A stretch of 39,093 nucleotides of DNA from Candidatus Methanomethylophilaceae archaeon (GCA_944321985.1 CALUNK010000006.1:1-39093); one strand, 5' to 3'. Shown: positions 24,558-33,379, counted from the stretch's first letter. Numbers and translations: made by a program. The notes: a model not told the origin generated them from the sequence alone.

Positions 24558-26696
24558 TTATGTCCCGTCTCGGATTTCGAAGTCCCAGTCCAAGAACTTA
24601 GCCACGAACGCATCGGCCAGCAGAGCGTCCGGCACGTACCTGTCGTACTTCCCGTGTCTGAGGTTCTCGCTCTCGCCGATCAGCGACCACCTGTCGTCAT
24701 CTTCACGTGTACCGTCCAGAGCCTCGCATATCTCCTTCACCGTGAGCCTGGTGTCTATGCCGATCACCAGCGGGCTGTACGCGTAAGCGACCCTCACGCC
24801 GCGGACGCGTTCCAGCATCCTCCTGAGGGTGTCGAATTTCACCGACCCCAGCCAGGGGTAGATCTCGAAGCCGTCCTCGGTCGGCACGAAGACGTCTCCC
24901 GCACCCGAATTGCGAAATGTTCTTCTCGAGTACCCAAGGGTCTCCCTGGCGGACGAGTCCAGGTACGGGAAGTCCTCGTCCGACAGGAGCACGTCCCTGG
25001 TCTTCGCCATCACCCTGTCGTGGACCGCCGGCGGCTCGGACCTCCATCTCGCGTCGGCCTCCCCGTCGGTCTCCACCGCCTCCGCCCATCCGTCCCCGCG
25101 CCTGGTGACCAGCCACACCCTCCCCGCGAGGGCCACGGTGGCGCCCACGTCCGGCGAGCCCTGCACGGTGCCCACCGTTGAACCGCCAGACCTGACCTCC
25201 GTCTCCTCTCTGACCTCGAACACGGCCTGGAAGTCCCTGCCGAATGCTACCTGCTCTCCCCTGGGCCCGATTATCAGCGTCAGGTCCTCGGTCTGCATCA
25301 GGATGCGCTTGTTGATCATGTGCTTCAGGAGGAGCCTGTAGTCCTCCCGGGTGATCCCGGAGAACGGCGACAGCGACAGCACCTCGTCGCACAGGTCCCC
25401 GAACCTCATGTCCCTCTGCGCCCCCTTGAGAACGGCCAGCGTCTGGTGGAACAGCAGGCCGTAGGGAAGCGGGTCCGGAGACATGGGCTCGGTCCATCCC
25501 TCCCCCAGATACAGCTCCGTCTCCGCGATCCCCCTGGCCAGCTCCAGGGACACGCCCTCGATCCCGGGGCGCCACTCGCCAAGGTCGTCGTTGCAGAACA
25601 TGACCATCTCCTGGCGGCCGTCCCTGCGGCCGGACCTGCCCATCCTCTGTACTAGGCTGGAGCAGGAGTACGGCGCGCCGATCTGGACCACGCGGTCCAG
25701 CCCGCCTATGTCCATGCCCAGCTCCAGGGTGACCGTGGCAACCACGGTCGCGTTCCGGTCGCCCTTCAGATCGTCCTCTGCGGTCTTCCTGACTCCTCCC
25801 GACAGGGATCCGTGGTGGACCCTCACCGGGTTGCGGGAGCCCCTGGCGGCGGACACCTTGGCGAGGGACCTCGCCGTTCTCTCGGCGCCAGCCCTGCTGT
25901 TGGTGAAGACTATGCAGCTGTAGGGGTCGGTCAGTCTGAACAGTTCCGAGTAGTACCTGGAGACGGCCCTCTCCCTGCTCCCCTCGGGGTCCTTCGGCGG
26001 GAACGTGAAGTGCTTTATGCCCATCCTGCAGGACCTGCGGTCGTCCGAGGACACGACGTCGACCTCCCCGCCGGTGCCCGACGCCAGCCATTCGGCCGCA
26101 GCGTCCGGGTCGGAGACGGTCGCCGACAGCCCGACCCTCCTGGGCGAGCACCCGCACATGCGGTGCATCCTCTCCAGCAGGCACAGCAGTTGCAGCCCCC
26201 TGTCAGAGGACATGAACGAGTGCACCTCGTCCACGACCACGAACCTGAGGCCGGAGAACATCGCCCCCACCGACTCGGGATGGTTGTCCAGGATGCCCTC
26301 CAGCGACTCCGGGGTGATCTGCAGGATTCCCTCGGGGTGCGCCATCAGGCGCCTCTTCCTGCCGTCGTCCACGTCCCCGTGCCATCCGTTCACCGGGATG
26401 CGGGACTCCCTCAGCATCCTATCCAGACGGGAGAACTGGTCGTCTATCAGCGCCTTGGTAGGACCGACGTACAACGCGCCGATCCCGGGGGCCGGGTCTT
26501 CGTGCAGCGAGGCGATGATGGGGATCATGGCGGCCTCCGTCTTGCCAGAGGAGGTGCCAGACGCTATCAGCAGATGGCGGTCGGTGTCGAAGAGGACGTC
26601 GAACGCCCTCTCCTGGACCTCGCGGAACCCGGTCCATCCGCTCCTGTGCAGGTGGTCGAGGACGAACCCCGGCATCCTGCCGGTGTGGTCGGTCAT
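24558..26696 (-). CDS. Lhr-like DEAD/DEAH helicase (BrxHI-like)
   Basis: A 712-residue superfamily 2 helicase. It opens with a Q-motif-like FREVQERAF, then LLIASGTSSGKTEAAMIP (Walker A, about residues 42-59), GALYVGPTKALIDDQ (Ia), VVVDEVHSF (II, DEVH), VGLSATVSD (III), VHHGSLSG (IV region), VATVTLELGMDIGGLDRVVQ (V) and QRMGRSGRR (VI). A long C-terminal region as in Lhr-type helicases follows. Relatives are found in BREX type 2 (BrxHI) next to BrxD ATPases, as here. The start at ATG 26696 overlaps the ATPase stop (ATGA). The frame is open upstream, but that part is a shadow of the ATPase gene. It is the last gene of a three-gene operon and very GC-rich. Confidence 0.85.
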   Translation of the reverse strand: MTDHTGRMPGFVLDHLHRSGWTGFREVQERAFDVLFDTDRHLLIASGTSSGKTEAAMIPIIASLHEDPAPGIGALYVGPTKALIDDQFSRLDRMLRESRIPVNGWHGDVDDGRKRRLMAHPEGILQITPESLEGILDNHPESVGAMFSGLRFVVVDEVHSFMSSDRGLQLLCLLERMHRMCGCSPRRVGLSATVSDPDAAAEWLASGTGGEVDVVSSDDRRSCRMGIKHFTFPPKDPEGSRERAVSRYYSELFRLTDPYSCIVFTNSRAGAERTARSLAKVSAARGSRNPVRVHHGSLSGGVRKTAEDDLKGDRNATVVATVTLELGMDIGGLDRVVQIGAPYSCSSLVQRMGRSGRRDGRQEMVMFCNDDLGEWRPGIEGVSLELARGIAETELYLGEGWTEPMSPDPLPYGLLFHQTLAVLKGAQRDMRFGDLCDEVLSLSPFSGITREDYRLLLKHMINKRILMQTEDLTLIIGPRGEQVAFGRDFQAVFEVREETEVRSGGSTVGTVQGSPDVGATVALAGRVWLVTRRGDGWAEAVETDGEADARWRSEPPAVHDRVMAKTRDVLLSDEDFPYLDSSARETLGYSRRTFRNSGAGDVFVPTEDGFEIYPWLGSVKFDTLRRMLERVRGVRVAYAYSPLVIGIDTRLTVKEICEALDGTREDDDRWSLIGESENLRHGKYDRYVPDALLADAFVAKFLDWDFEIRDGT

Positions 26697-27982
26697 ACCT
26701 CCAGGTCCTCGATGAGGTCGTCGTCCGGGTCCCTGTCCGGGGACACGACCCTGCCCTCCACCAGCTCGGAGAACGACACGTCCGGATTCTGGTGCATGGT
26801 GTCCAGGAGGCTGATGAAGTCCCTGGTGATCTCCCTGGGGGTGACCATCCCCTGCCCGATGGCGCAGGTGACCGTCTTCAGGTAGGTCTCCAGCATGGCG
26901 TCGTCGATCTCCGACCTGTATCCGTAGCGCTGCTCGTGCATCCCGCGGAGGGTCCTGAGGAGCACGAAGACCTCCTCGTTCGTCAGCGGCCTCAGGTTGA
27001 TCACCGGTCCGAGGTAGTTGTCGTATCCGTTCTCGAACCTTCCCGCCACGAGTCTGGACCTCAGCGCCTCGTAGCTGTACAGGCCCCTGTCGGGGTCCTC
27101 TATGAACTCCGGGGTCCCGCACACGTAGATGGACAGGTGCGAGGACTTCCCCTGCATGATGTCGTTGAACATCGACAGCAGCCTCTCGTAGTTGTTGCTG
27201 CGGGAGACCCTGTTCTGGATCTTGTACAGGACCACGCCCTCGTCGATGAACACGACCAGGCCTTTGTACCCTATGCGGTGGGCGAACTCCGCCCAGATCT
27301 TGATGAAGTCGTACCAGTTGGCGTCCGTGACCATGTTGCTGATGCCCAGGTCCCTGCGGACGTCCGACTTCAGATCGTACTCCCCCTTGAACCAGCGGAG
27401 CGAGGGCATGTCCTCCCTCCCGGAGGAGATGTCATCCCAGTATGCGGAAACCACCGCGGCGAAGTCCTGGTAGAACGTGAGGCCACTCATGCCGGAGGTC
27501 TCCCTGGCGAGCCTCTCGGAGACGTCCCCCGGCGGGATGTCGTTCACGGGGACGCCCCTCTCGGACGACATCCTCTGGCGGACGTCGTCGATCCACCTCT
27601 GGAGGACGAGCTCCAGCGCGCCCCCCTCGGGGCGGGACTTCACCGCCATGTTGCGGACCAGCTCCCTGTAGGTGTTCAGCCCCTCCCTCTTGCTGCCGGT
27701 GAGCCTGTGGTTGATCGACAGGTCCGCGTCCATGACCACGAACCCCTGGTCCATGGCGTAGTTGCGGACCATCTGTATCATGAAGCTCTTGCCGTTCCCG
27801 AACTTCCCCGAGATGAACCTGAAGGCGCCGCCCCCCTCGGCGGTGTCCTCCAGGTCGTTGACGAAGGTCTCGGTCTCCCTCCTCCTCCCCACGGCTATGT
27901 ACTCCAGCCCCCTGCGGGGCACCACGCCCGAGGAAAGGGCGTTCATCATGGTCACCAGCGTCCTTCTGGGAATGTCTGTCAT
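26693..27982 (-). CDS. BrxD-like ATP-binding protein (DUF2791 type)
   Basis: A 429-residue P-loop ATPase. It has FRFISGKFGNGKSFMIQMV (Walker A, about residues 55-73), KGLVVFIDEGVVLYK (Walker B, about 240-254) and a SIYVCGTPEF sensor-like strand. Together with the DxDLSINHRL region this fits the BREX-associated ATPase family BrxD/DUF2791. It is coupled on both sides: its ATG shares one base with the upstream TerB_N stop (TGATG), and its stop overlaps the helicase start (ATGA). Upstream of the ATG is GGAGGGA. The ATPase probably loads or controls the helicase. No BREX methyltransferase or PglZ is present. Confidence 0.83.
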   Translation of the reverse strand: MTDIPRRTLVTMMNALSSGVVPRRGLEYIAVGRRRETETFVNDLEDTAEGGGAFRFISGKFGNGKSFMIQMVRNYAMDQGFVVMDADLSINHRLTGSKREGLNTYRELVRNMAVKSRPEGGALELVLQRWIDDVRQRMSSERGVPVNDIPPGDVSERLARETSGMSGLTFYQDFAAVVSAYWDDISSGREDMPSLRWFKGEYDLKSDVRRDLGISNMVTDANWYDFIKIWAEFAHRIGYKGLVVFIDEGVVLYKIQNRVSRSNNYERLLSMFNDIMQGKSSHLSIYVCGTPEFIEDPDRGLYSYEALRSRLVAGRFENGYDNYLGPVINLRPLTNEEVFVLLRTLRGMHEQRYGYRSEIDDAMLETYLKTVTCAIGQGMVTPREITRDFISLLDTMHQNPDVSFSELVEGRVVSPDRDPDDDLIEDLEV

Positions 27983-30276
27983 CAGTCTCCCTCCTCTTCC
28001 GGCGTCCCCCGTCCGAGCATGACGGGATGGGCCGCCAGCATGCGGCGTACGTCATCGGCGTACTCATCGAAAACGTTCCCGTCCTCCACTATCTGGTCGC
28101 CGACGGTGTCCATGGCGACCGCGTTTATCCCGTCCTCGAAGCGGACGGCCGTGCTACCGGCGTTCCTGGCGAACGCCTCCCCGCCTCCTTCCAGGGAAGC
28201 GGCGAGGTATCCCCTCTGCCCGTCGTCGAGGCCGCTCGCCAGGTCGTCCCAGGGGTTGGCCCCCGTCGTCCCCTCCGACGCCGTCTGCGTCCGGGGCTCG
28301 CACTCGGGCTCCGGGGACTCCGTGTCCTCCGTGCCCATCATGTCCCTCACGGCGGCGAGGTCGGACTCGGCGTCTGTGACCAGCGCCCTGTCCAGCACTA
28401 TGGACGCGGCCTCCCTCCTGATCCTCTCGACCCTCCTCGCACGCTCCTGCCTCTCCGCCCATGCGTCGAGCTCCGACTCCATGGCCAGCAGGAGGCCGTC
28501 GTCGATCATGCCCGCCGGGCGTCTGGGGGCCCTGGTGCCCTGCGGTATGTTGACGGCACGGACGGCCGCCTTCAGGGCGGCGGTGAGGATCCTCCCCCCG
28601 CCGTTGGTGGGTCTGATGTCGCAGATGTTCATGCTGCAGCTGCCCCAGTCGGAGGAGAGCCCCGGGAACAGCTTCCTGCACACGGCCCTTCTCCTGCCCG
28701 TCATGCATTCCGCCAGGCTCCTGCCCGTCTTGTCGAAGATGTCGGAGGAAAGCGCTCCGAGCGCGATGTTGAACGCCGCGTCGTAGTCGGAGGGGTCCTT
28801 CATGTACGCCCTGACCCCCGGGTCCGCGAACGGCAGGGCCATCTCCACGGGGATGCGGCCTGCGGGGATGGTGTCCAGCTTCACCCACAGGAGGAGCTGC
28901 TGGTCCCTCTCGGAGCCGTCCCATGGCGGGTCCTGGCCGGTGGCTATGGCGTAGTCCTGGCAGGTCCTCAGGATGAGGCCCCTGATGGAGTCTGACGACC
29001 CCCCGTACGCCCTCAGCATGCCGTTGAGGACAGCGAGCCCGCGTTCCGGGTAGTCCTCCTCGTCTATGACCTCGCACAGCATCAGCCAGAGGTATCCGCG
29101 GTCGGTGTCCCTGTAGACGCCGTTCAGCACGTCCCCTCTCCACGAGAGGTAGTAGTCGAGCTGCTCCCGCGTCATCTCGTCATAGTTGGCGCACCAGTGC
29201 TCGGACGGGACGTAGGGGACGTCCCTGCGGCCCGTCTGTCCCCTGTGGATCCTTATCGCGGCCTCCAGGGAGTCCTTGCGGGGAATGGACATGCTCGCCC
29301 TCAGGTCCTCGAACACGGTGGGGTTCAACGGGTACTCCTCGTCCTCCTGGACCGCGGGAGCCCATTCTGCAGGGTCCCTGCGCTCAAGGCCCTCGTCGCT
29401 CGCGGAGGATTCGTCCTCCATCGCCACCCTCACCCTCTCCGCCTGGGCGTCCGTGAGCAGCAGGGCCTCCCTCCAGGGGATGTCGTGGTGGTCCCAGTGC
29501 ACGGCGGAGTACACAGTGGCCGCCAGTCCGCGGAGGATGTCGTTCCAGCGTCCGGGGCCGTCCCGCCTCAGCACCATGACGGTCGCGTACTCCGGGTCCC
29601 CGTAGTAGGCGAAGCCGTCGAACAGCAGGACCTTCTGGTCGGTGAAGCACTCCTTCCCGAAGAGGAGGGGGTCGGCCGTCCTCTCCATAGCAACTATGTA
29701 TCCGAGGCATTTGGAGAACGTTTCCGCGAACGCCTCCCTGTCCTCGACGTTCCCCAGGCAGTCCATCCCGCAGATCCGGGAGATCACGGCGAAGGGTATG
29801 CCGGGCACGGGATCGCCGAGTATGGCCTCGGCGAGGGACGCGTCCCTGAGGTAGCCCCCGGTCCAGAGGATCTGCTCCGGCCATCTCCTCCCCATGAGGA
29901 GGCACATGTCCTTGGCGGCGCTGGTCGTCAGCACTGACAGCGTGTACGAGTCCGAGAAGCGTTCGTTCATCCACAGAAGCTCGGACAGGGCGTCATCCCA
30001 TGCCGTGAGGGGGTCGTTGATGAGCTCGCAGATCCTCAGCCACACGAACGGCTAATGGGGGGCGGCCTCCCCGTGCTCCGCGACCTCCGCCCTCCATGTC
30101 AGGTAGCTCTGGAGGAGTTCCAGTCCCATCGTTGCGTGGAAGAGGGGACGGGCAGGTGGCACGGCGTGCGATGGGGCGTCGGGAGGCACCCCGTGGTAGC
30201 GAATGACGTCCCCCAGGAAGGAATCGGGAGGTTCGAACGCGCAGGAGCCCGACCTTCTCTTTATACGCGCCTCCAT
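27982..30276 (-). CDS. TerB_N/TerB_C-like protein with one in-frame TAG
   Basis: A protein of about 764 residues if TAG at codon 75 (30052-30054) is read. Before it stands LQSYLTWRAEVAEHGEAAPH, after it PFVWLRICELIND. Together these form the TerB_N signature (Y-x-WR-x3-G ... Y-x-E-LIN). A second copy, EQLDYYLSWRGDVLNGVYRD then GYLWLMLCEVID, lies near residues 370-405. The C-terminal part, with LDRALVTDAESDLAAVR, resembles TerB_C. No central TerB domain is obvious. Without readthrough only a 74-residue stub forms; restart at GTG 30045 would lose half the first domain. ATG 30276 follows GGGAGACGGGAG and a TATA box at 30316-30324. It is the first gene of the operon with the ATPase and helicase, and probably a sensor or scaffold. 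Confidence 0.75.
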
Positions 30277-30315
30277 GCTCCCGTCTCCCAGATAGTGCGA
30301 AAAAAGGGGACTGAG

Positions 30316-30324
30316 TATATCATA
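30316..30324 (-). promoter_or_regulatory. TATA box of the TerB_N operon
   Basis: On the minus strand TATGATATA would start transcription near 30294, leaving an 18-nt leader that holds the GGGAG ribosome site before ATG 30276. An in-frame TTG at 30327 lies upstream of this and is less likely as the start. Confidence 0.4.
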
Positions 30325-30440
30325 CAAACGCAGAGCCGGACGATCGATATTATGGAATCTATAGACGGTGCCGATCGTCCTTCAATGTTCCGAGGGTGCT
30401 TCGCTTCGTTCGTGGCGTATGTTGTCAACGTTGGTCTAAG

Positions 30441-30450
30441 TTTTGTATAG
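30441..30450 (+). promoter_or_regulatory. TATA box of the BASS-family transporter
   Basis: TTTTGTATAG is centred about 25 nt before ATG 30471, fitting a leaderless transcript. Confidence 0.45.
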
Positions 30451-30470
30451 CAACCGATTAAAACCTGTGC

Positions 30471-31466
30471 ATGCTCAAGGAACGCATGACGCCTAAGGAT
30501 CTGCTGAAGAGCAGCGCTTTCATGTTGTCCATGGCGCTGATAATTGCTCTTCTGACCAATGTGTCAGGAGTGTTCCCGTCACAGACCCTGACCGCAGACG
30601 TGAGGTCGAGCCTCACCGTCCTTTTCCTCGCGGTCATGATGACCCTTTCCCTTTCAAGGTACACGTTCTCGAATCTCAGCCCGGTAACCCACTGGAGGTC
30701 CGTACTCAGGGCCCTTCTCATGGGTCTGATTGTCTCCTCGCTCATACCTCTGGCGGGGTACTTCCTGCTGAAGGATACGGATTTCGGAAGGGAGGCAGCG
30801 GGGCTGGTGTTCATAGCAGCCACACCATTTGCAGCATCCGTCGCACCACTGTCGTACATCCTGAGAGGTGATATGGAGCATGCCGCCAGAGGCACCATCT
30901 ACGTCTACGTGGCGTCTCTGGTCTGGATTCCGTTCGTAGTGTGGCTGGCACTGGGGGAGGAGGTCGACATAACGCAGGTGGTCGTCGCGGTCGTCGAGAT
31001 CATCGGCATCCCACTCATCGTGTCTAGGTTCTTGACCAGGTTCGATCTAAGCCGGGACTTCATGTCCATCTTCATGAACTGCTGCATATTCTTGCTCGTC
31101 TGGCTCTCCGTGGGGTCTACCAACTTCTCCTCTTCCACCGCGCAGATCCTGGCGGCGTTCGCCGTCATCGCAGCGCTGAGGTCGTTCGGTCTCGGAAGCG
31201 CGATCGAAGTCGTCGAGAGGCGCGCCGGACTCCCATGGGGGCAGAGGGTCGCCGACATCCTGATGGCGTCCTACAAGAACAAGGGCATAGCCATAGCCAT
31301 GTGTGTTGCAACGATGGGCCCCATGGCTCCGTACGCCATGGTGGCCATAGCGACCTCCATAGTCGTGGAGATCTGCTGGGTCATATTCATGGACTCAGTT
31401 CTGTTCAACCGCAGGAGGATGGAGAGGGAGCTGGCAAGGGAGGCCGTCTCGGTAGATCCGGAATGA
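30471..31466 (+). CDS. BASS-family (bile acid:sodium symporter-like) membrane transporter
   Basis: A 331-residue protein with about nine or ten hydrophobic helices spread over its length. It has the SBF/BASS features GLVFIAATPFAASVAPLSYI in the middle, and KNKGIAIAMCVATMGPMAPYA in the last third. BASS proteins move organic anions with sodium across the cell membrane; the arsenite exporter ACR3 is a relative. The substrate here is not known. A second in-frame ATG at 30486 could also start it, but promoter spacing favours 30471. It begins the core region after the defence island and is a single-gene unit. Confidence 0.75.
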   Translation: MLKERMTPKDLLKSSAFMLSMALIIALLTNVSGVFPSQTLTADVRSSLTVLFLAVMMTLSLSRYTFSNLSPVTHWRSVLRALLMGLIVSSLIPLAGYFLLKDTDFGREAAGLVFIAATPFAASVAPLSYILRGDMEHAARGTIYVYVASLVWIPFVVWLALGEEVDITQVVVAVVEIIGIPLIVSRFLTRFDLSRDFMSIFMNCCIFLLVWLSVGSTNFSSSTAQILAAFAVIAALRSFGLGSAIEVVERRAGLPWGQRVADILMASYKNKGIAIAMCVATMGPMAPYAMVAIATSIVVEICWVIFMDSVLFNRRRMERELAREAVSVDPE

Positions 31467-31484
31467 TCTTGGGGAGACCAGTTG

Positions 31485-31491
31485 ACTTAAG
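31485..31491 (+). promoter_or_regulatory. TATA-like box of the GNAT gene
   Basis: ACTTAAG is centred 27 nt before ATG 31515. This is a weak match but at the usual distance. Confidence 0.3.
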
Positions 31492-31514
31492 AACGGTCGA
31501 CCCGATGCACAGGC

Positions 31515-32000
31515 ATGGATGTCGCGGTAAGAGCTTACGGACCGGGCGATCTGCCCGAGATGGCTGCGATCTGGAATTCGGTGGTGGAGGGCGGGATGGC
31601 CTTCCCCCAGGAGGAGCCTCTCACGCTCGAGGGAGCGGAGGAGTTCTTCGCCTCACAGTCCCACTGTGGGGTGGCGGTGCTGGACGACAGGGTCGTCGGG
31701 CTGTACATCCTTCACCCGAACAACGTGGGACGGTGCGGACACATATGCAACGCCTCGTATTGCGTAGCCAAGAGCATGGGCAACAAGGGCATAGGGGCGA
31801 CTCTGGTCAGGGACTCCCTGTCCGTGGCGAAGTCACTGGGATTCAGGGTGATGCAGTTCAACGCTGTGGTGCAGGAGAATGCGTCGGCGATCCATCTGTA
31901 TGAGAAGGAGGGCTTCAGTCGCCTGGGAATGATCCCAGGGGGCTTCAGGGCCGCTGACGGCGAGTACCACACGATTATCCTGTTCTACCATGAGCTGTGA
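31515..32000 (+). CDS. GNAT-family N-acetyltransferase
   Basis: A 161-residue acetyl-CoA-dependent acetyltransferase. The fold is visible as VRAYGPGDLPEMAAIWNSV at the N-terminus, CGVAVLDDRVVGLYIL (beta strands 2-3), YCVAKSMGNKGIGATLVRDS (motif A; the usual R/Q-x2-GxG/A appears as KGIGATL) and NASAIHLYEKEGFSRLG (motif B, NxxAIxLYEKxGF). The substrate is unknown; the family includes enzymes acting on small amines, antibiotics and protein N-termini. It overlaps the next gene by 11 nt, so the two are probably co-transcribed. It is cytoplasmic and of normal length. Confidence 0.85.
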   Translation: MDVAVRAYGPGDLPEMAAIWNSVVEGGMAFPQEEPLTLEGAEEFFASQSHCGVAVLDDRVVGLYILHPNNVGRCGHICNASYCVAKSMGNKGIGATLVRDSLSVAKSLGFRVMQFNAVVQENASAIHLYEKEGFSRLGMIPGGFRAADGEYHTIILFYHEL

Positions 32001-32631
32001 TCGGATGGATGCCAAGAAGTACGGGAGGAGCTTCGTCAGGGCGATACTGGCGGGGATGATGATCTCCATAGGTTGCTGCGTCTTTCTGGGATGCTACAAC
32101 GATGTCAAGTGGGTGGGGGCGGTGCTGTTCGCCATTGGTCTGATGACCGTGGTGGCGTTCAAGCTGGATCTCTACACCGGGAAGGTCGGCTACATCGTCG
32201 AGAACCCGCCGTCGTTCCTGTGGTACATGCCCGTAATCATCGTGGGCAACTTCATCGGGTGCCTGATCACCGGCCTGATGATGCCCTACGACGTGGCCAC
32301 GACCCTCGTCAGCAACAAGCTGTCCCTGGACTGGTACGCGGTGGTGTTCCGCGGGGTGTTCTGTGGTGTGCTGATGTTCATAGCCGTGGACTTCTTCAAG
32401 CAGAGGAACAGCTTCCTCGCGCTGCTTTTCTGCGTCCCCGTGTTCATCCTGGCGGGGTTCGAGCACTCCATCGCGGACATGTTCTACTTCTGCTCCGCAG
32501 GCGTGTTCACTCTCGACGCACTGGTGTTCATCATACTGGTCATCATCGGCAACGGGATCGGCGGAATGATCATACCGTTCTGCAGGAAGTACATGTACGA
32601 TCCGGAGCCGGATGCGCCCAAGGCGGAGTGA
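31990..32631 (+). CDS. Formate/nitrite transporter (FNT) family channel
   Basis: A 213-residue membrane protein with six hydrophobic helices. FNT features include AILAGMMISIGCCVFL near the start, GLMTVVAFKLDLYTGKVGY, a GNFIGCLITGLM helix, and the diagnostic AGFEHSIADMFYF followed by VIIGNGIGG. FNT channels pass small monovalent anions such as formate, nitrite or hydrosulfide. It is shorter than most (250-280), mainly at the termini. The ATG at 31990 overlaps the GNAT gene; an ATG at 32005 is an equally possible start. In a methanogen formate or hydrosulfide would be natural substrates; this is inference. Confidence 0.8.
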   Translation: MSCDRMDAKKYGRSFVRAILAGMMISIGCCVFLGCYNDVKWVGAVLFAIGLMTVVAFKLDLYTGKVGYIVENPPSFLWYMPVIIVGNFIGCLITGLMMPYDVATTLVSNKLSLDWYAVVFRGVFCGVLMFIAVDFFKQRNSFLALLFCVPVFILAGFEHSIADMFYFCSAGVFTLDALVFIILVIIGNGIGGMIIPFCRKYMYDPEPDAPKAE

Positions 32632-32641
32632 GGTTCAAACG

Positions 32642-32655
32642 CGGGGCACGCCCCG
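32642..32655. terminator. GC-rich hairpin after the FNT gene
   Basis: CGGGGC-AC-GCCCCG lies 10 nt after the FNT stop, of the same type as the other post-gene hairpins. Confidence 0.4.
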
Positions 32656-32710
32656 TACCCTCCTCCCCTGTCCGATCGCGTTCGGCGGTCCGACCGATGC
32701 GCACTCACAC

Positions 32711-32720
32711 TCCTTATCTA
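32711..32720 (+). promoter_or_regulatory. TATA box of the acidic protein gene
   Basis: TCCTTATCTA is centred about 27 nt before ATG 32743, fitting a leaderless transcript. Confidence 0.45.
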
Positions 32721-32742
32721 GGTCGCCGTCGTTCCTGTAACC

Positions 32743-33246
32743 ATGTCTGATGAGGACTACGCCGGATACACTCCGATCATGGACGAGGACGAGGTCGCCG
32801 ACTTCGCCCAGGCGAACGGTTTCAAGCTGACCGAGGTCACCGACTTTCTGGCACCCGACGAGGCCTTCGCCATCCTCGGGGACAACACTCCCGAGTACAT
32901 GGCCGAGTTCATGAAGACGCACGGGATCGACTCCCTGTTCTACGAGTACGACTACCTCGACGAGACGGACGCTTACGTCTTCCCCATGGACGACGACGTC
33001 ACGGAGGGCATGGAGCCTGAGGTCGCCGACGCCGTCAACAAGGCATTCGACGACTGGAACAACGAGGTGGACGAGACCGACTTCTCCTCTCCCGCCCTGC
33101 TGTACTTCTACGCCATCTACGAGGGGAGGGTGTTCGGTATCGAGATGTGGAACCCCGACTTCGAGAAGTACCTAGAGGACGACCCCATCCTGACCTGCCT
33201 CTGCCAGTGCCTCGGGAGCCTGAACCTCCCTGATTCCGACGACTGA
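32743..33246 (+). CDS. Acidic cytoplasmic protein, function unknown
   Basis: A 167-residue, highly acidic protein rich in Asp and Glu throughout. It has aromatic clusters such as SLFYEYDYLDET in the middle and LLYFYAIYEGRVFGIEMWNP later. It has two nearby cysteines (CLCQC) close to the C-terminus. No signal peptide, membrane helix or known motif is visible. Good GC3 and AGG usage as in core genes, a clean TATA box and a downstream hairpin support expression. I do not recognise the family. It stands between the FNT gene and tRNA-Ile. Confidence 0.65.
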   Translation: MSDEDYAGYTPIMDEDEVADFAQANGFKLTEVTDFLAPDEAFAILGDNTPEYMAEFMKTHGIDSLFYEYDYLDETDAYVFPMDDDVTEGMEPEVADAVNKAFDDWNNEVDETDFSSPALLYFYAIYEGRVFGIEMWNPDFEKYLEDDPILTCLCQCLGSLNLPDSDD

Positions 33247-33261
33247 CCGAAACGTATTCCA

Positions 33262-33276
33262 GGGGGCGTCGCCCCC
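33262..33276. terminator. GC-rich hairpin after the acidic protein gene
   Basis: GGGGGC-GTC-GCCCCC (6-bp stem, 3-nt loop) is 15 nt after the stop. Confidence 0.4.
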
Positions 33277-33379
33277 GCACATTCTCCATCCGGACCACAG
33301 ATCCAGGGGAACCCATCGAAGCGCCATCGAACGGAGACGCGGAAAATTCGCTTACCAGATGAAGATGAGAGAAGAGTAG

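Noticed and set aside
24401-24601. A 66-codon plus-strand frame
   Set aside because: It runs antisense into the helicase 3' end and shows no protein-like features or start signals.
24703-26184. A 493-codon minus-strand frame within the helicase gene
   Set aside because: Gly/Arg/Pro-rich out-of-frame shadow of the helicase, which has all SF2 motifs in the other frame.
26792-28786. A 664-codon plus-strand open frame over the ATPase and TerB_N genes
   Set aside because: It is antisense to two genes with clear motifs, in very GC-rich DNA where long shadow frames are expected, and has no domain-like content.
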